34,410 nucleotides of DNA from DATBRV01 sp036560145 (GTDB lineage Bacteria; Myxococcota_A; UBA9160; SMWR01), in contig DATBRV010000119.1 in the NCBI GenBank assembly GCA_036560145.1, forward strand, positions 1-34,410. Reading direction: 5' to 3'. Made by a program: the position numbers and the translations under genes. The notes below the pieces were generated by a model. It saw only the letters and a program-made list of their open reading frames with translations, had not been told where the DNA came from and did no database searches. Shown piece after piece: positions 32,102 to 34,410 of this stretch (the stretch's first letter is position 1; the number at the start of each line of letters is the position of its first letter).

Positions 32102-33526
32102 TCAGAAGGTGTACTGGAAGACCCAATAGGCGAAGTCGATGTCCCGTCCCCGTCCGGATTCCCGAAGATAATTGCCCGTGAAGAAGCGGCTGTAGCCGAC
32201 ACTGAACGCCGCGTGCACGTCGAGCTGATAGCGCACCAGCAGATCGATCTCCGCGCCGAGCCAGGGGGAGCTGCCGGAGGAGCCGGCGCGGCTGACGGCG
32301 CCCGCGGCAGAGTAGAGCGCATCCTCGTGATCCGCGCGCCAGAAGAGATGCCCCGTGAGCGTCGTGGTGAGTGCCGGGAGGGGCCGCACCACGATTCCCA
32401 GCTGACCGTCGACCGCGTTCTGCCGCCCGATCGCGTCGATGAAGCCATAATACTGATGTGAAAGCGGGAAGAGCTGATTGAAGGTCTGGACGTCCCCGCC
32501 CGGATTCTCGTCTCCGCTCGCCCAGTCGAAGCCCACGAAGACGCGCGGCGAGGTCGGAAGCGTCTCGAACCACCAGCCGAGCTGGGAGGCCACCATGAAG
32601 GCGCTCACGTCGCCGGGCCCGACCTCGCCGAACTGGTAGGCGCCCTCCACCTCGAAGTCGAGCGGCGTTCCCGAGATGGGGCCGAAGGCGCGCGCGCCGA
32701 AGGTCTGGCGCTTCTCGTGTCCGCTGGTGCCGTTGAAGCTCGCATCGTCCCGGCCCAGACCCAGCCAGTAGAGATCCGTGCGGATCCCCGTCTCTCCCAG
32801 CAGCCCGCTGCTGTAGATCCCGTAGAAGGAGTCGTGCGCGCCCCAGTCGTTGAAGCTGTAGCGGTTCACCTGGACCGGCCGCATCCAGAAGCCGGACGCC
32901 TGCCAGGTGCCGAAAGAGAGGATCGCGGATCCGCCGTCGAAGGTGCGCCGCGTGTTGGACCAGTCGAGCGGGCTCACCAGGCGCTGGGCGCCGAAGGCCA
33001 TCTCCTGACGGCCACCCCGCAGCGTGAGCTGGGCGCCCCAGAGCTCCGGGAAGTTCAGGTCGAGGAAGCCGTTCTGGAGGTCGAGCTGGTCGACGTCGCT
33101 CTTGCGGTTTCCACCCGGAAGGTCGCGATCGGTGACGAAGGCGCTTTTCCCCTGCGCGAAGACCCGGACCCAGGGCGTCAGGTGGAGATCGGAGTGGAAG
33201 TAGAGCCGCGAGAGCAGGAAGGCGTCGTCGTGCCCCTGCCCGGGCGGAGCGCCGAAGCCGAAGTTCTCCCACAGCTCCACCCGCTCCCGGAGCTGGGCGC
33301 CGAAGGAGAGCCAGTAGGCGCCCGAATCGTCGAGGGGGATGTACTTCACCGGGTCGAAGAAATCCCCGCCCGGCGCGCCCGCCTGGCCGCGCAGCACGCT
33401 CCAGTTCTCCTGGTAGCGCAGGTCGGCGTAGCGCGGGCGGCTCGGCGCGGCGTCCCCCGCCTGCGCCGCTGACGCGAGCAAAGCTCCCAACATCGCGGGG
33501 AGCAGCGCGATACCGTATGCCCGCAT
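32102..33526 (-). CDS. Alginate-export-family outer-membrane porin
   Basis: A 474-residue beta-barrel protein. A signal peptide (MRAYGIALLPAMLGALLASAAQA) is followed by RYADLRYQENWSVLRG, typical of AlgE-like/alginate_exp porins, and then alternating aromatic strands (ARAFGPISGTPLDFEVEGAY; SQLGWWFETLPTSPRVFVGFDWASGDE) ending in an aromatic FQYTF. Such porins pass polyanions or sugars across the outer membrane. The downstream neighbour on this strand is the GH94 gene (7 bases), so a glycan transport and breakdown or synthesis unit is likely. The ATG at 33526 fits the signal peptide; an ATG at 33544 would overlap the opposite start. It is head-to-head with the cupredoxin gene, with only 16 bases between. 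Confidence 0.88.
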   Translation of the reverse strand: MRAYGIALLPAMLGALLASAAQAGDAAPSRPRYADLRYQENWSVLRGQAGAPGGDFFDPVKYIPLDDSGAYWLSFGAQLRERVELWENFGFGAPPGQGHDDAFLLSRLYFHSDLHLTPWVRVFAQGKSAFVTDRDLPGGNRKSDVDQLDLQNGFLDLNFPELWGAQLTLRGGRQEMAFGAQRLVSPLDWSNTRRTFDGGSAILSFGTWQASGFWMRPVQVNRYSFNDWGAHDSFYGIYSSGLLGETGIRTDLYWLGLGRDDASFNGTSGHEKRQTFGARAFGPISGTPLDFEVEGAYQFGEVGPGDVSAFMVASQLGWWFETLPTSPRVFVGFDWASGDENPGGDVQTFNQLFPLSHQYYGFIDAIGRQNAVDGQLGIVVRPLPALTTTLTGHLFWRADHEDALYSAAGAVSRAGSSGSSPWLGAEIDLLVRYQLDVHAAFSVGYSRFFTGNYLRESGRGRDIDFAYWVFQYTF

Positions 33527-33542
33527 CGCCGGGGATTCTGCC

Positions 33543-34250
33543 ATGCCTCGCTCGCGCGCCGAAAGGCTTCCGGTCCTGATTTTGCTGCTGGTGCTGACCG
33601 CGGCCCCGGTCGCGGGAGCCGAGGGACCGGGAACGCTGGTGCGCGGCAGCGTCCACATCAAGGAGCGCTCTCTCTTCTCCGGGCTCCGCGATCGCGAAGA
33701 CCGCAGCGGCGTGGTCGTCTACCTGACGGGCTTTGCGCAGCCCGGGCAGCCGGAGCCCGCCACCCTCAGCCAGCGCGGAGAGCGCTTCGATCCCAAGCTG
33801 CTGCCGATCGTCGCCGGCCAGTCGGTGCTGTTTCCGAACTTCGACCGCCTCTACCACAACGTCTTCTCGGTCTCCCCGGTCAAAAATTTTGATCTCGGGC
33901 AGTACCGCTCGACCGATCCCCCCCGCAGCGTCACCTTCGAGAGCCCCGGGCTGGTGCCCGTCTTCTGCAACATCCATCCTCATATGATCTCCTACGTAGT
34001 GGTGCTGGAGAATCCGGCCTACGCGGTGACCGGCGCGGACGGCAAGTTCGAGATTACCGGCGCGCCGCCCGGGCCGGTGACGGTGAACGCCTGGATCCCC
34101 GGCGCCGGGCGCGTGAGCCAGGACCTGACGCTCGCGGAAGGGGCCGCCAGCGAGGTGGAACTCGAGCTGATCGCCAGCGAGCGGATCGCGCCCCACACGC
34201 GCAAGGACGGCAGCGCGTACCCGAGACCCGGCACCGAACACTACCAATGA
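33543..34250 (+). CDS. Secreted cupredoxin plus carboxypeptidase-regulatory-like domain protein
   Basis: A 235-residue exported protein. An Arg-rich start and signal peptide (RLPVLILLLVLTAAPVAGA) precede a cupredoxin-like domain with H105 (LYHNVFSVS) and C142-x2-H145-x2-M148 (FCNIHPHM), the ligand set of a blue copper site. A second domain (about 158-215) has GADGKFEITGAPPGPVTVNAW, the beta-sandwich of carboxypeptidase-regulatory-like domains. Methylamine-utilisation-type plastocyanin-like proteins look like this. It could carry electrons or act as a periplasmic copper sensor. The stop overlaps the ATG of the next gene (ATGA), tying it to a membrane sensor-like protein. Confidence 0.82.
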   Translation: MPRSRAERLPVLILLLVLTAAPVAGAEGPGTLVRGSVHIKERSLFSGLRDREDRSGVVVYLTGFAQPGQPEPATLSQRGERFDPKLLPIVAGQSVLFPNFDRLYHNVFSVSPVKNFDLGQYRSTDPPRSVTFESPGLVPVFCNIHPHMISYVVVLENPAYAVTGADGKFEITGAPPGPVTVNAWIPGAGRVSQDLTLAEGAASEVELELIASERIAPHTRKDGSAYPRPGTEHYQ

Positions 34251-34410
34251 GGCGGCTGCGCTTTCGCAGCAAGATCTTCCTGGCGTTGGGGGGGATCGCC
34301 TGCGTCTCGCTCGCGCTGGTGCTGGTGCTGCTCCAGGAGCTCACCGTGCGCCGGGTGCGCGAGAACGCGCAGGAGCGCTTCGAGCGCACGCTCACGGCCT
34401 TTCGGCGGCT
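34247..34410 (+). CDS. Start of a membrane sensor-like protein, cut by the window edge
   Basis: The first 54 codons of a gene that runs off the window. After MRRLRFRSKIF there is one hydrophobic helix (about residues 10-30), then a charged, coiled-coil-like stretch (ELTVRRVRENAQERFERTL). This is the usual start of HAMP-type histidine kinases, cyclases or chemoreceptors. The ATG overlaps the cupredoxin stop, so the two are co-expressed, and a periplasmic copper protein may feed this sensor (inference). The output domain is not visible. Confidence 0.6.
   Translation, partial: MRRLRFRSKIFLALGGIACVSLALVLVLLQELTVRRVRENAQERFERTLTAFRR

Overview
The window is a very GC-rich, gene-dense stretch of a Gram-negative bacterial chromosome. 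The Gram-negative call rests on a beta-barrel outer-membrane porin, a lipoprotein-free periplasmic cupredoxin and a type II fatty-acid gene set. The mix (sterol-reductase homologue, F420-type luciferase-like oxidoreductase, GMC oxidoreductase with a secreted partner, crotonase, SCP2 protein, single-chain acetyl-CoA carboxylase, PIN toxin) resembles deltaproteobacterial-type lineages such as Myxococcota or Binatota. That placement is an inference without a marker gene. No rRNA, tRNA, CRISPR array, insertion sequence or phage gene was seen.

Layout. 1-2954 (minus): a TetR-led operon with a ferritin-like diiron protein, an SCP2-domain protein, a nitroreductase and the start of another gene. 3095-4741 (plus): a membrane glycosyltransferase, divergent from the TetR gene across an inverted repeat. 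4738-5556 (minus): a short Rieske protein with its domains in reverse order. 5625-5900 (plus): a small unknown protein. 5950-6996 (minus): a sterol C14/C7-reductase-type membrane enzyme. 7073-10729 (plus): a putative HxD...H metal-dependent oxygenase, a crotonase, and a His-motif membrane protein with a TPR tail. 10730-11048: the only gap above 300 bases, holding a candidate promoter/operator.

11049-22569 (plus) is the centrepiece: an operon of nine tightly packed genes, most with overlapping stop/start codons. It encodes an enoyl-reductase-type SDR, KAS III, FabA, a FabZ-like dehydratase, a KAS II-type synthase, an ACP, a PlsC-type acyltransferase, a phosphopantetheinyl transferase and a 1862-residue acetyl-CoA carboxylase in one chain. 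Together these would make malonyl-CoA, activate the dedicated ACP, prime, elongate, dehydrate/isomerise, reduce and transfer an acyl chain. A ketoreductase and a malonyl transferase are not present and would have to come from elsewhere.

22652-23318 is a toxin-antitoxin pair whose PIN toxin has a one-base frameshift. 23321-25803 (minus) is a secreted PEP-CTERM-like protein coupled to a GMC oxidoreductase. 25840-26856 (plus) is a luciferase-like F420-type oxidoreductase. 26842-32094 (minus) is a 1750-residue protein fusing a large membrane domain to a GH94 enzyme, followed upstream by an alginate-export-type porin (32102-33526, minus). 33543-34410 (plus) starts a divergent unit with a cupredoxin protein and the first 54 codons of a membrane sensor-like protein.

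The most unusual items are the permuted Rieske protein, the self-contained lipid operon with its eukaryote-like carboxylase, the bacterial sterol reductase, and a 42-base dispersed repeat whose second copy encodes the C-terminus of the ketosynthase.
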